Assembly: GCF_024320865.1 (NCBI RefSeq) | Contig: NZ_JANDBD010000011.1 | Location: forward strand, 186,001-250,000 | DNA from: Mycolicibacterium arenosum | GTDB taxonomy: Bacteria; Actinomycetota; Actinomycetes; Mycobacteriales; Mycobacteriaceae | DNA length: 64,000 nucleotides | Direction: 5' to 3' | Shown here: one piece after another, positions 36,201 to 43,600 of the stretch | How positions within the stretch are numbered: position 1 is the stretch's first letter | How the letters are laid out: each line of letters begins with the position of its first letter | Notes under the pieces: generated by a model | The model's database searches: none | What the model was told of the DNA's origin: nothing | What the model saw: the letters and a program-made list of their open reading frames with translations, nothing else | Translations under genes and position numbers: made by a program

Positions 36201-36438
36201 GTGTTCCGACGGTCGAATACTGAGAGGCCGCCAGTCCGCCGAGTTTCACCGGTGGGTAGTAGCCGGGGGGCTCGACGCCGATGCCGTTGCGCTCATCGCG
36301 ACGCGGCTCGTAAACCGTGACGTCGAAGCCGCGCTCCGCCAGTTCGTGTGCGGCGGTCAGACCGGCGATTCCGGCGCCGAGCACCGCGACGGTGGGTCGG
36401 CGCGCGCACGACGCGGGCGTGGTGATGCATTCGGTCAC
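33250..36438 (-). CDS. Phytoene-desaturase/hydroxysqualene-dehydroxylase-like flavoprotein with long disordered tail
   Basis: 1062 aa. FAD motif VAVLGAGIAGLTAAHE (G21, G23, G26; E44 for ribose) and GEHGFRFFPAYYLHTWDLF, as in actinobacterial amine-oxidase/HpnE-like enzymes that act on isoprenoid chains. The catalytic part ends near residue 720. The remaining ~340 residues are Pro/Ala/Ser/Gln-rich and contain two related helices, 758-775 (DDNQQLTTYVNALRQLLE) and 805-822 (DYSQQLFSYLQAWRQYLE), linked by Pro-rich text: a candidate docking tail. GTG start overlaps the SCP2-like gene stop by 4 bp. Last gene of the shell/isoprenoid cassette; substrate unknown. Confidence 0.82.
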   Translation of the reverse strand: MTECITTPASCARRPTVAVLGAGIAGLTAAHELAERGFDVTVYEPRRDERNGIGVEPPGYYPPVKLGGLAASQYSTVGTQDGSPAELRPFPGRRGTPPTPGRAIAGEHGFRFFPAYYLHTWDLFQRIPTYEPVASARGDVTWQATSRTVMDNVKRVITQGTTLKGHENLVFPREAPRSQVESRDVNKQLRQLGFTSDDITKFLSRILRYLATSPLRRATELQNISAYDFFVGRDKPGDPRRITYSPRFEKYLLEMPRVLAAFDSRWGDARTNITTFLQLQLQLDRRDNKADGVLNGPTTEAWFDHWYRHLVNLGVRFVHGSVDHIEPLAARPDLPPHLRPRVRITLADGSTVTPDYTVVAVDAPAAERISAPMRASGTGGAAAKLDGFTTFAPPSDGPLTPGHARSAARRNPYAMDEMGRKPWDRFQTLAGIQYFFDTEFQLIRGHMYYSGSEWGLSSINQHGMWEKRPTLLRDGHISVLSVDIGDFNAVSSHLGKAARDCTADEIAAEVWRQIAAAVTDTVDNTPEGLLPWPSWYALDQGLIMAGGPGQGGGRATHNLTPYLVPIVGDWDNRPGRDPWNPHNTSLQDIPPEDVWLDDLELRNVWQARHGGYFVHNNSVVFAGTWARTFTRMTSMEAAGESARHAVNAILDHYVWVTSNGADRREHTSLNWRFPFGFIDQGFSSPVRMPSPAGDYCYVFDIENREPAETRELRILDGDRCERSQPHPLDSPFPPPVSTPECSPPGPNGGHPMMPSPFDDNQQLTTYVNALRQLLEPLTSATTGQPTPPNPFAQGQNSLLPPAPADYSQQLFSYLQAWRQYLENSVGTPLAPASPQPPHGNRAAPAQSPSAMAPTRVDRRQNAVDPRGGGQIGDPNANYEDLVKSPEPHTHRDTASTPSTALTPPAPPTPPKHERGQNERGSTRLPTGEGPSLYSTSAASGATPPQEIIKMSRSSLLGGERAAELQPSAPGRLQNAEIGDGSMGTDREIGVVTVGPVMDLSKYNLSPALHEDRSFITSNDLASLFQAPPATAVTSSTTRHFGTAHARISEAVAQHEESNVQPD

Positions 36439-36839
36439 GACGCCCCCGCTCGCAACTCCACCAACAGCTCGGGCTGAGACGGCGCCCGGACCGCGGCGTG
36501 GACGTAGGCGATGATCGCGTCGTGCGCGCGCAGGACGTTGTCGAGGGAGCCGCGTATCGAGACCGTTCCAGCCTCGACGGCCTCCCGCAGACCGACGTTC
36601 GCGTCGAGCACGTCGAGCATCGCGGCGCGCGTCGTCGTGATGGTGGCGCCCACGGCGCCGCCCGCGCCGTCGTACACGTCGAGTCGGCGTCCACCTACGA
36701 CGTGGAAGTACTCACCGTCGACTTCGAGATTGACCTTGAGCTCCCCGAGCTTGTCGAGCAGCAATCGATAGCTGTCGGGTGCTTCCTCGGCGAGGTGTCC
36801 GACAGACTGTCTCAACAGTGCCGAAATGCCCTCAGCCAT
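36435..36839 (-). CDS. SCP2-like sterol/lipid-carrier domain protein
   Basis: 134 aa from MAEGISALLRQ. The pattern LKVNLEVDGEYFHVV followed by TTRAAMLDVLDANVGLREAV and EAGTVSIRGSLDNVLRA resembles the SCP2 fold, which binds lipids in a hydrophobic tunnel; this is a pattern match, not a strong family call. Start chosen because it overlaps the upstream CrtC-like stop by 8 bp (ATGGCTGA), while the longer frame would add a low-complexity leader. Probable role: holding a prenyl or sterol-like intermediate for the flavoprotein encoded next. Confidence 0.65.
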   Translation of the reverse strand: MAEGISALLRQSVGHLAEEAPDSYRLLLDKLGELKVNLEVDGEYFHVVGGRRLDVYDGAGGAVGATITTTRAAMLDVLDANVGLREAVEAGTVSIRGSLDNVLRAHDAIIAYVHAAVRAPSQPELLVELRAGAS

Positions 36840-37845
36840 AAAAGAACTCGAATACGCCGTCGCCGACGAAGTCGACGTCCTCGCCCTGGATGCTTCCGCT
36901 GACATGCACGGTTCCATTGGTCTCGCAGAGCACGATCGAGCGGTCGAGGTGCACCTCGCTCGGCTTCGCCAGGCGCGCGTACGACTGTGAGCGGAACTCG
37001 GCTCGAACGCGATCCTCCCCGCCGGACGCCGTTACCTCGACGACCTCAGGCACGCCGGGCACGTCGCCGTCGAGGAGCATGCGCATGGGTGCTGGAAGCG
37101 TGCAGTCCGCGCCGCCGGCGAGCGCGCCGCGGAAGTGCGTCTGCACGGCGGAATGCCGGTACAGCCCGGCAGGCTCTTCATTGCGCCACACGTACAGTGC
37201 CTTGGACAGGCAGCGGAGACGTTTGCGATCGGTCATCTGAAGGAAGACCATCGACCACGGGTCGTGCGAACTTCTCGGCAGGATCGTTCCCCACGTCCAA
37301 CCGAAATCGTCGCCCCACTGAAACCTGCCCCAGTTGTGGTCGTGGTAGGCGAGATCGCCGTCGAATCGATGTTCATCGCCGCTGATGCGCAGCCACCCCG
37401 TGGCCCGCAGCCTCGGCACGAAGAGCCAACTGAGGCGGCCTTCGCCCAGCGGTTGATTGTTGACGACGAAGGGGCGGCTGACGGAGGTGAAGTCGATTTC
37501 GCCGCTGATGCCCGAGCCGGGAAGGTCGATGATCACGTGATAGCCGTCGGGGCGCAACGTCATTCGGTTGCCGCCGATGGTGAGGTCGCCGAGGTTGGCG
37601 GCAACGTCGAAGTCCGCGTCGTCGAATCGCTCGACGACCCCGGTCCACGTGCCGTCGTGACCGATGACGATGACACGCGGCACCAGGAGGTCGTTGGCGC
37701 CTTCGTTGTTGAGGCTGAAGTTGATGAGGAAGTGTCCGCCGCGGCCGTGGACGACGAAGTGCTGCCATTCCTTGAAGCCGCGGGGGCGAGCGGTCCCGTG
37801 CGTGGGCGCGCGGAGGAAGTCGCTCATCGCCAGGATCGCGGTCAT
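36832..37845 (-). CDS. CrtC/AttH-like lipocalin-fold protein (possible isoprenoid hydratase)
   Basis: 337 aa from MTAILAMSDFLR. The central signature LAYHDHNWGRFQWGDDFGW is typical of hydroxyneurosporene synthase/carotenoid 1,2-hydratase (CrtC) and related AttH-like two-lipocalin proteins. CrtC adds water to a terminal isoprenoid double bond. The start was chosen from the 4-bp ATGA overlap with the preceding 90-aa gene. Context with a polyprenyl synthase and a desaturase-like flavoprotein supports an isoprenoid substrate, but carotenoid genes such as crtB are absent here. Confidence 0.72.
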   Translation of the reverse strand: MTAILAMSDFLRAPTHGTARPRGFKEWQHFVVHGRGGHFLINFSLNNEGANDLLVPRVIVIGHDGTWTGVVERFDDADFDVAANLGDLTIGGNRMTLRPDGYHVIIDLPGSGISGEIDFTSVSRPFVVNNQPLGEGRLSWLFVPRLRATGWLRISGDEHRFDGDLAYHDHNWGRFQWGDDFGWTWGTILPRSSHDPWSMVFLQMTDRKRLRCLSKALYVWRNEEPAGLYRHSAVQTHFRGALAGGADCTLPAPMRMLLDGDVPGVPEVVEVTASGGEDRVRAEFRSQSYARLAKPSEVHLDRSIVLCETNGTVHVSGSIQGEDVDFVGDGVFEFFYG

Positions 37846-38114
37846 CGCAGCCACCGCATCGGAGGCTGAATTGCTGACGAGATCAACGGTTCCGGGTTGG
37901 AGCCCGATCGAGAGAGTCCGTTGATGCGGTCGCCCAGGCCGGCGATGCCGAGGAGTGCATAGACGAAGTCGTCGACGTGCTCTGGCGGGGGAAGCGCGCG
38001 GCTCTCGTCGGTCGCCAGGGTCCGGACCGTATCGGCCAGACCGGCGATACCCAGCAGATACCCGATGAAGCTGTTCTGATCGGCGAGGGCGTCGCGAGGG
38101 TCGAGGAGCGTCAT
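37842..38114 (-). CDS. 90-aa protein with duplicated LLGIAGL helix motif, function unknown
   Basis: 90 aa. Two copies of one motif, SFIGYLLGIAGLADTVRTL and DFVYALLGIAGLGDRINGL, are spaced by a Pro-containing linker; each would form an amphipathic helix. No family recognised. Linked by 4-bp ATGA overlaps on both sides, so it is made in step with its neighbours. Possible adaptor, scaffold or cargo-docking protein of the cassette. Confidence 0.68.
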   Translation of the reverse strand: MTLLDPRDALADQNSFIGYLLGIAGLADTVRTLATDESRALPPPEHVDDFVYALLGIAGLGDRINGLSRSGSNPEPLISSAIQPPMRWLR

Positions 38115-38563
38115 GCGAAGCCCTCTGGCCGCAGCCTGGCGAGAATCGCATCGTTGAGGCTGCCGCCGATGACGGCGTCGGCGAGCACCTCAGCCCAGGC
38201 GTCGGGCGCGGCATTCGGTTCCGCCGGCCCGTCGAGGACGTTGAGGCTCAGAGTTTCCCAGATGCGTCGGAGGTCGTCGACGGCTGAGGATGAGGCTAGG
38301 CCGTCGCGCAGCCGGGCGCCGTCGGCTGTTGCCGCGTACCGGCGGCCCTCGGTCACCAGCAGATTGTGGAGTCCGCGAGCCGCCGCCGGGCTGCCGAGTA
38401 CGGATTTGCGGACGCTGAGAAGCAGGTCGACGATGGGCTGCTCCCCTGAGTCCTCGGACGGAGGAGGTCGCAATTGTGTTGTGTGCGTTTCTAATTGATC
38501 GAGAACGAGCGCGCGGATGCGTTCGAGCTCGACTAACGACTTGACCAGATCCTCGGGGGTCAT
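38111..38563 (-). CDS. 150-aa helical protein, function unknown
   Basis: 150 aa from MTPEDLVKSLVELERIRAL. Predicted mostly helical, with a Pro/Glu-rich break at about residue 33. No motif or family recognised. The start at 38563 overlaps the polyprenyl synthase stop by 4 bp (ATGA), and its own stop overlaps the next start. Not a membrane protein by hydrophobicity. Confidence 0.65.
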   Translation of the reverse strand: MTPEDLVKSLVELERIRALVLDQLETHTTQLRPPPSEDSGEQPIVDLLLSVRKSVLGSPAAARGLHNLLVTEGRRYAATADGARLRDGLASSSAVDDLRRIWETLSLNVLDGPAEPNAAPDAWAEVLADAVIGGSLNDAILARLRPEGFA

Positions 38564-39744
38564 CGCGTCCGCCCGTGGACGAACTCGACCAGGCTCGATA
38601 TCGCGTCGCGGTGCGGACTCGGCTGAAACCAGTTCATGTCCAGCAACGTGCCGGCTGCGGCGCGGGCATGTCGCTCGGCGATGTCCCGCGCGTGCTTGAG
38701 CGATCCCACACGCCCCATCAGATCGTAGAGCCATTGGATGTCATCGAGCCGCTTGGTCTCCAAGACATCGAGCCCAGCCAGCTGTGCCGTAATCGCATCG
38801 TGTCCATCGCGGGACAGGTGGCCCTGGACGGCGAGTCGATCGAGCAACTCGGTCAGTCCGAGTCCACCGTCATCGATGCCCGGCCGCCGCTTGGAGAGGA
38901 TTTCCACCGCTCTCAGCCGTTCGTCGGCTTCCGCCCGCCGCAAGGTGTGCAGCAGCATCAGCGTGCGTTTGCCCTCCCAGAGATCGCCACCGATCTCCTT
39001 GCCGTACTCCTCGGGATCGCCGCGCAGATTCAGCAGGTCGTCGGTGATCTGAAACGCCGCGCCGAGATGGCGGCCCAGGGTTTCCAGTGGCGCCAGGTAT
39101 TCCGCAGGCGCACCGGCGGCGATCGCACCGACTTGCAGCGGCGTGATGAACGAGTACCAGCTGGTCTTCAGCTCGACCATGTCGAGATAGTCGGCGTCGG
39201 ACAGTTGCCACGCATTCGAGCGCACCCATTCCAGTTCGCGCGCTTGGCCTTCGACGGTCTGCTGAGTCATGCGGGCGACTGCGCGCAGGATCCGAAGAGC
39301 GGGGCCGAGGCCGACGCGTTCGACGTTGTCGAGCAACGGTTGCAGCGAGAGCGACAGCATGGCGTCGCCGACGTTCACCGCGATCGGAATGCCGTGATCG
39401 ATGTGCATCGTCGGTTTGCCGCGACGCCGCCAGGATTCGTCCTCGATGTCGTCGTGAATCAGAAACGCGTTGTGGTAGAGCTCGAGCGTGGCCGCCGTCG
39501 GAAGTACGGCGTCGAGATGCCCGCCGAGTCCCAGGCACGATGCGATCGACAGTGCAGGACGCAGCGCCTTGCCGCCGCGCAACGGGTAGTCGAGGATCAG
39601 CTCGAGAAGGCGGCTCTGGTCCTCCGACGGCGCGTAGAGCCGACTCAGTTCCGCGTCGCAGGCCTCCTTGCACTCAGCGAGGTAGGCCTCGAGAGCGTCA
39701 GATGTGCTCTGGATCGCAAGTGCCTCAGGCAGTGTCGAGGTCAT
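38560..39744 (-). CDS. Polyprenyl diphosphate synthase (E-type)
   Basis: 394 aa. Condenses isopentenyl diphosphate with allylic primers. KALRP at 59-63, first aspartate motif DDIED at 98-102, and second motif QITDDLLNLRGD with D235/D236 and Asn at the fifth position in place of Asp, as in many bacterial homologues. The C-terminus SPHRDAISSLVEFVHGR is family-like. Chain length is not predictable by eye. ATG 39744 chosen to match the family N-terminus; it lies 19 bp after the HK97-fold gene stop. Gives the cassette its likely isoprenoid precursor. Confidence 0.9.
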   Translation of the reverse strand: MTSTLPEALAIQSTSDALEAYLAECKEACDAELSRLYAPSEDQSRLLELILDYPLRGGKALRPALSIASCLGLGGHLDAVLPTAATLELYHNAFLIHDDIEDESWRRRGKPTMHIDHGIPIAVNVGDAMLSLSLQPLLDNVERVGLGPALRILRAVARMTQQTVEGQARELEWVRSNAWQLSDADYLDMVELKTSWYSFITPLQVGAIAAGAPAEYLAPLETLGRHLGAAFQITDDLLNLRGDPEEYGKEIGGDLWEGKRTLMLLHTLRRAEADERLRAVEILSKRRPGIDDGGLGLTELLDRLAVQGHLSRDGHDAITAQLAGLDVLETKRLDDIQWLYDLMGRVGSLKHARDIAERHARAAAGTLLDMNWFQPSPHRDAISSLVEFVHGRTR

Positions 39745-39763
39745 GTGGCATCGAGGTCGCCGG

Positions 39764-40567
39764 TCAAGCCGAACCGGTGAGACGCACGACACCCTCCGGG
39801 TCGGTCACGCGGGTGGCGAAACGGATTCGAAGGCCTAACTCGATACCCCCCACGTCCGATCCCGCTTCGCCGAGAATCTCCAAGCTCGGGACCACGCTCA
39901 CCGCTAGATCGACCGGTTCCTCGCCCGGCGACGCTTCGGCGGCGGCACCGTGTGCCATCCGGTTCCGTCTGCCGATCAGAAGCATGAGCGGGTTGGGCGA
40001 CTTTCCGGGCAGAAGGGACGTCCTGTGCACGGAGTTGATGTTGGCCGCCTTCACGATGGCGTCATAGGCAGGGCGTCCGTCGTCGAGCCTGTTGAGTGCC
40101 TTGATTCCTGCGGTGTTCGTTATCAAGCATGACGGGGCGCGATAGCCGGCGTCCTCGACGCTCGCCCGTGCGTCGATGAGCGCGTCCATGATGTCGGGGG
40201 GCGTGCTCAGGACGACTTCCGTGTCAGCGTTCCCGGCGGCAGCGGCGGCAGCGGCAGCGGCAGCGATGATTGATGTGAAGGCGCGGGCATCCACTTGCGC
40301 CGCAAGCTTCGTCGCGCGTGCCATGACTTCGGCCAGGAGCGAGTCGGGCGTCGGTGCGCCCAGCTGTGCGAGGGACGCCTGAAACTGGACCTCTTCGAGA
40401 TGCAGGGGCAGGAAGCTGGGCGTATCGAGAACGTCGCTGCGGACTCGCGACTGGCCGGGATCACCTGTGTTCCAGTTCGGGAAGGCCTGCCACGCGATGC
40501 TGGTCTGCTTGAACGTCTCGACGACTGCCCGGTCTGCGATGGCCAACCGTTCTGCGGTCACGTACAT
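39764..40567 (-). CDS. HK97-fold, encapsulin-like shell protein candidate
   Basis: 267 aa, the size of compact encapsulins (about 265-290). Order of elements fits the HK97 fold: N-terminal helix, extended loop region (residues about 30-55), a long spine-like helix around LLAEVMARATKLAAQVDARA, then DIMDALIDARASVEDAGY with CLITNTAGIKALNRL, matching the encapsulin segment in which a helix leads to a 'LVINTDRWINFL'-type strand, and a C-terminal IRFATRVTDPEGVVRLTG typical of HK97 capsids. Ten consecutive Ala follow the spine helix. No portal, terminase or protease gene is near. GGGGGG box before the ATG. Similarity is by eye and distant. Confidence 0.62.
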   Translation of the reverse strand: MYVTAERLAIADRAVVETFKQTSIAWQAFPNWNTGDPGQSRVRSDVLDTPSFLPLHLEEVQFQASLAQLGAPTPDSLLAEVMARATKLAAQVDARAFTSIIAAAAAAAAAAGNADTEVVLSTPPDIMDALIDARASVEDAGYRAPSCLITNTAGIKALNRLDDGRPAYDAIVKAANINSVHRTSLLPGKSPNPLMLLIGRRNRMAHGAAAEASPGEEPVDLAVSVVPSLEILGEAGSDVGGIELGLRIRFATRVTDPEGVVRLTGSA

Positions 40568-40627
40568 GCCCTAGACCCCCCAAGTCGATAGTCAGCACAT
40601 CATGGCAGACCGGAGTCGTCGCCCGCG

Positions 40628-43600
40628 TCATTTCTGAGCGAGCACGATGTCCTGACCCGGCGTCATCTCACCACGGTCGACCGCGTCGCAGTGGGCGAGG
40701 TGCAACGGGGCTACCGGATCATCGGGCAGTAATTGCCGGCACCGCTCGAACGCTGCCCGCGCGGCGTTGTTATCGCCGGCGTCGAACAGTGCGAACGCCT
40801 CGTCGAACGCGGGCTGGGCGACGCGCTTGGCATCACGGAGCTCCGGCGGGTCCTCGTCGTAGACCTCGTAGATCGTGACCGCCTTCCGACGGTTCACCAC
40901 CATCACCCGTTCCATGCGCCGGATGTCGAACTCGCTCGGATCGGCGAGACCGGCCAGGGTCGTGCCCGACATCAGCATCGACGAGCCGTACCGCTTCGTG
41001 GTGCTCTCGATGCGGGCGGCCAGGTTCACGGTGTCACCGATGATCGTCAACACCATGCGGTTCACGCCGCCGACGAGCGTCACGCCGACCCGACCGGTGT
41101 TCAGTCCCACCCCGGCGCGCAGCTCCTGGGTGCCGAGCGCGATTCGCTCCCGGTTGTGCTCGCGCATCGACCGAAGCATGGCCAGGCCGCCTCGCACGGC
41201 GTCGGCCTCCGACTCGAAGACCGCGACGATCTCGTCTCCACGGACGTCTTGGATCATGCCGTTACAACTGACGATCGGCATCTCCGTTGCACGCAGGAAA
41301 CCCATGGCCAGATTGCTCGCCTCCGACACGTCCATGTCTTCGAGCATCGTGGTGTAGCCGCGAATGTCACTGATCAGCACGGTCATTTCGCGATCCACGC
41401 GGTAGCCGCTGCGCACCCTGCGCAGGTCGTCGATATCGAGGATGCGCAGCAATTCGTTGGGCACGAATCGCGACTGCACGTCCATCAGCGACTGCCGGTG
41501 CTCGTCGGCATCGCGCAACCGAGCCTCCAGATGGAAGTTCCACAACGGCGCGGCCGCCTGAGCGCACACCAGTGCAACCGCATGTTCGTCGTCGATCGTG
41601 AAGTGCTGACCCGACCGATTGTGCTCGGCGTAGATCGCTCCGATGATCTTGTCCTGCACGATGATCGGTACGACCATGGTGGCAGGATCGCCGGTGGTCA
41701 GCGGCGAACGGATCGCACTCATCCTGCTGACGAGAGAGGCGTCGTACGTGAGTTCGGTCCACGGTCCGTCGATGCGTGTGACGTGCCCGTCCTCTTGCGA
41801 GGCCTTGGCCGCGAGATGCTCCCCCTCTCCGGTGAGGAACAGCACGCGGTGGGCGCCGGTTGCGTCCGCAATGGTGCCCAGAACGAGTTTGGCCAGTTCA
41901 TCGGCCGTGTGTGCTGCGGACAACGTTCTCACCAGGCGATGCGCGCTGCGGGTGTCCACCCCTATGTCGTCAGTCGAGACGAGGTCACGGCTCAGCAGCC
42001 ACGGATTGTCCTGCGCAAGTCGATCGGTGCGTACGGCGAGTCCCAGATTGGAGAAGCGTTGATACGCCGTTCGCAGCATGTGCTGGCCCAGCCTCGTCCG
42101 GCCGGTCTCGGAGTAGAGTCCGGCGGTCTCCTCATAAGCCATCGCGCCGATGAGTTGAAGTTGGTGTTTCTCAGCCAGTTCGATCGCCAGCTCCAAGTGC
42201 AACTCGGCGTTGCGGTGTTTTCCGCACGCCCGCGCCCAGGCGCCCTCCAACAGTGCCAGCGACGCCGCGTAATTGGTCGGCGCACCCTGGGCCCATTTCC
42301 GATGCAGTGCAATGGTTTTACGCAGGAAGCGACGCGTCGACCGGTCGTGCGGAGCGCTGTAGATCATGCTCATGCCGCTGAGCACGTGTGCAGATTGCAG
42401 CGGCGCGGTTCCGACCAGTCCGTCGCTGTGGGCGAGTGCTTCGTTGCCGGCGCCCGCCGCGCCTGAGTAATCCCCCGCCCAGAAATGCAGTCCCTGCTTC
42501 ATCGCCTCAACGACGCCGAGTGTGACCGCGTCGCCCTCTTCGCGGGCGGCAGGCACCACTTCGCGTTCGTCGAAGCCGCTTTCGCCGGCGAGTAATAGGT
42601 GGTCCTCACTGCGGCCCATCAGGTTGAGGCAGAGCTGCTGCATGGCCTGACACACGGCGGTGGGTGCGGGCTGCGAGCGGATCTCGGGGATGAGGGATTG
42701 CGCAAGCGTGTCCATTTCCGCCATCGGCCTGCCGACCCAGAATGACTGTGAGAGAAGTACCGCTGCGAGGAAGCCGGCGTACTCCTGGTCCCCCTGGTCG
42801 AGCGCAGCTGTCACGGCGTCGCGCAGTTCTCCGAGGCCGTCTCCGATGGGGTGGCGCCAGTGCCGGATGAAGTTCACGTAGAGGAACATCGTTTCGGGAC
42901 GCGACTGTGGAAAATACTCTGGCTCGCTAAGGGACAGCCCAACCTCGCCGAAGCGCTGACTGCCCTGAAGGTCGCCCGTGAAGACGAGGAGCAGACCATA
43001 ACTCGCCAGCGCTAGTGGTGATGACGGGGTGTGGCCGTACTTGAGTGTCAGGTCGAGCTGCTTGCGGACCACCAGAGGAAAGATATTGGGACGCAGCATG
43101 TATGACATGCTGCGCAGTTCGGACAGGATGCGCTGCACCTCGATGACTCGGCGGTCATCGCACACGGGTAGCTCGAGCAGCCGGGTGTTGGTCCAGCGGT
43201 TCATCGCGAGCTTCATCTGGGTCAGGGCGACGGCCATCCTGGGCTTGCCCGGATGCGGGGGCACCGACTCGCCTAGCTCGTGCAGCGCCAGGAGTCCGGT
43301 CTCAAGCGCGTCCTGAAGGCGGTTTTCCGCAACACGTCCCTTGAGGCGGAGATAGAACAAGCGCGCGAGATCCGCTGGTTCCGAGAGGAAACGGTGGGCC
43401 TCGTCGAGTAGATCGTTGAGCACGGCGACGTCACCGACCAGCATGGCGGACTCGGCGACCTCGAACTGCAACTCGCGACTGAGTGCGAAGTGATCGGTCC
43501 AGCGACGCGCTCCGAGCAGCGCCACGGCGTCCCGGAAGTACTCGCATGCCAACGGAAAGGAGGCCTGTGCTCGCGCCTTCAGTCCGGCCCTGCGCAGCAG

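Noticed and set aside
33250..38110. A complete carotenoid pathway in the cassette
   Set aside because: No phytoene synthase or lycopene cyclase is seen; only prenyl synthase, CrtC-like and desaturase-like genes are present.
33800..38563. EDLVKS shared by the flavoprotein tail and the 150-aa protein N-terminus
   Set aside because: Six residues only, with no further similarity around it; chance is likely.
40230..40275. GCN repeat as a microsatellite element
   Set aside because: It encodes an in-frame Ala run in the HK97-like protein; recorded there rather than as a separate repeat.
39764..40567. Reading the HK97-like gene as a prophage capsid
   Set aside because: No terminase, portal, protease, tail or integrase genes nearby, and it sits inside a coupled metabolic gene set.
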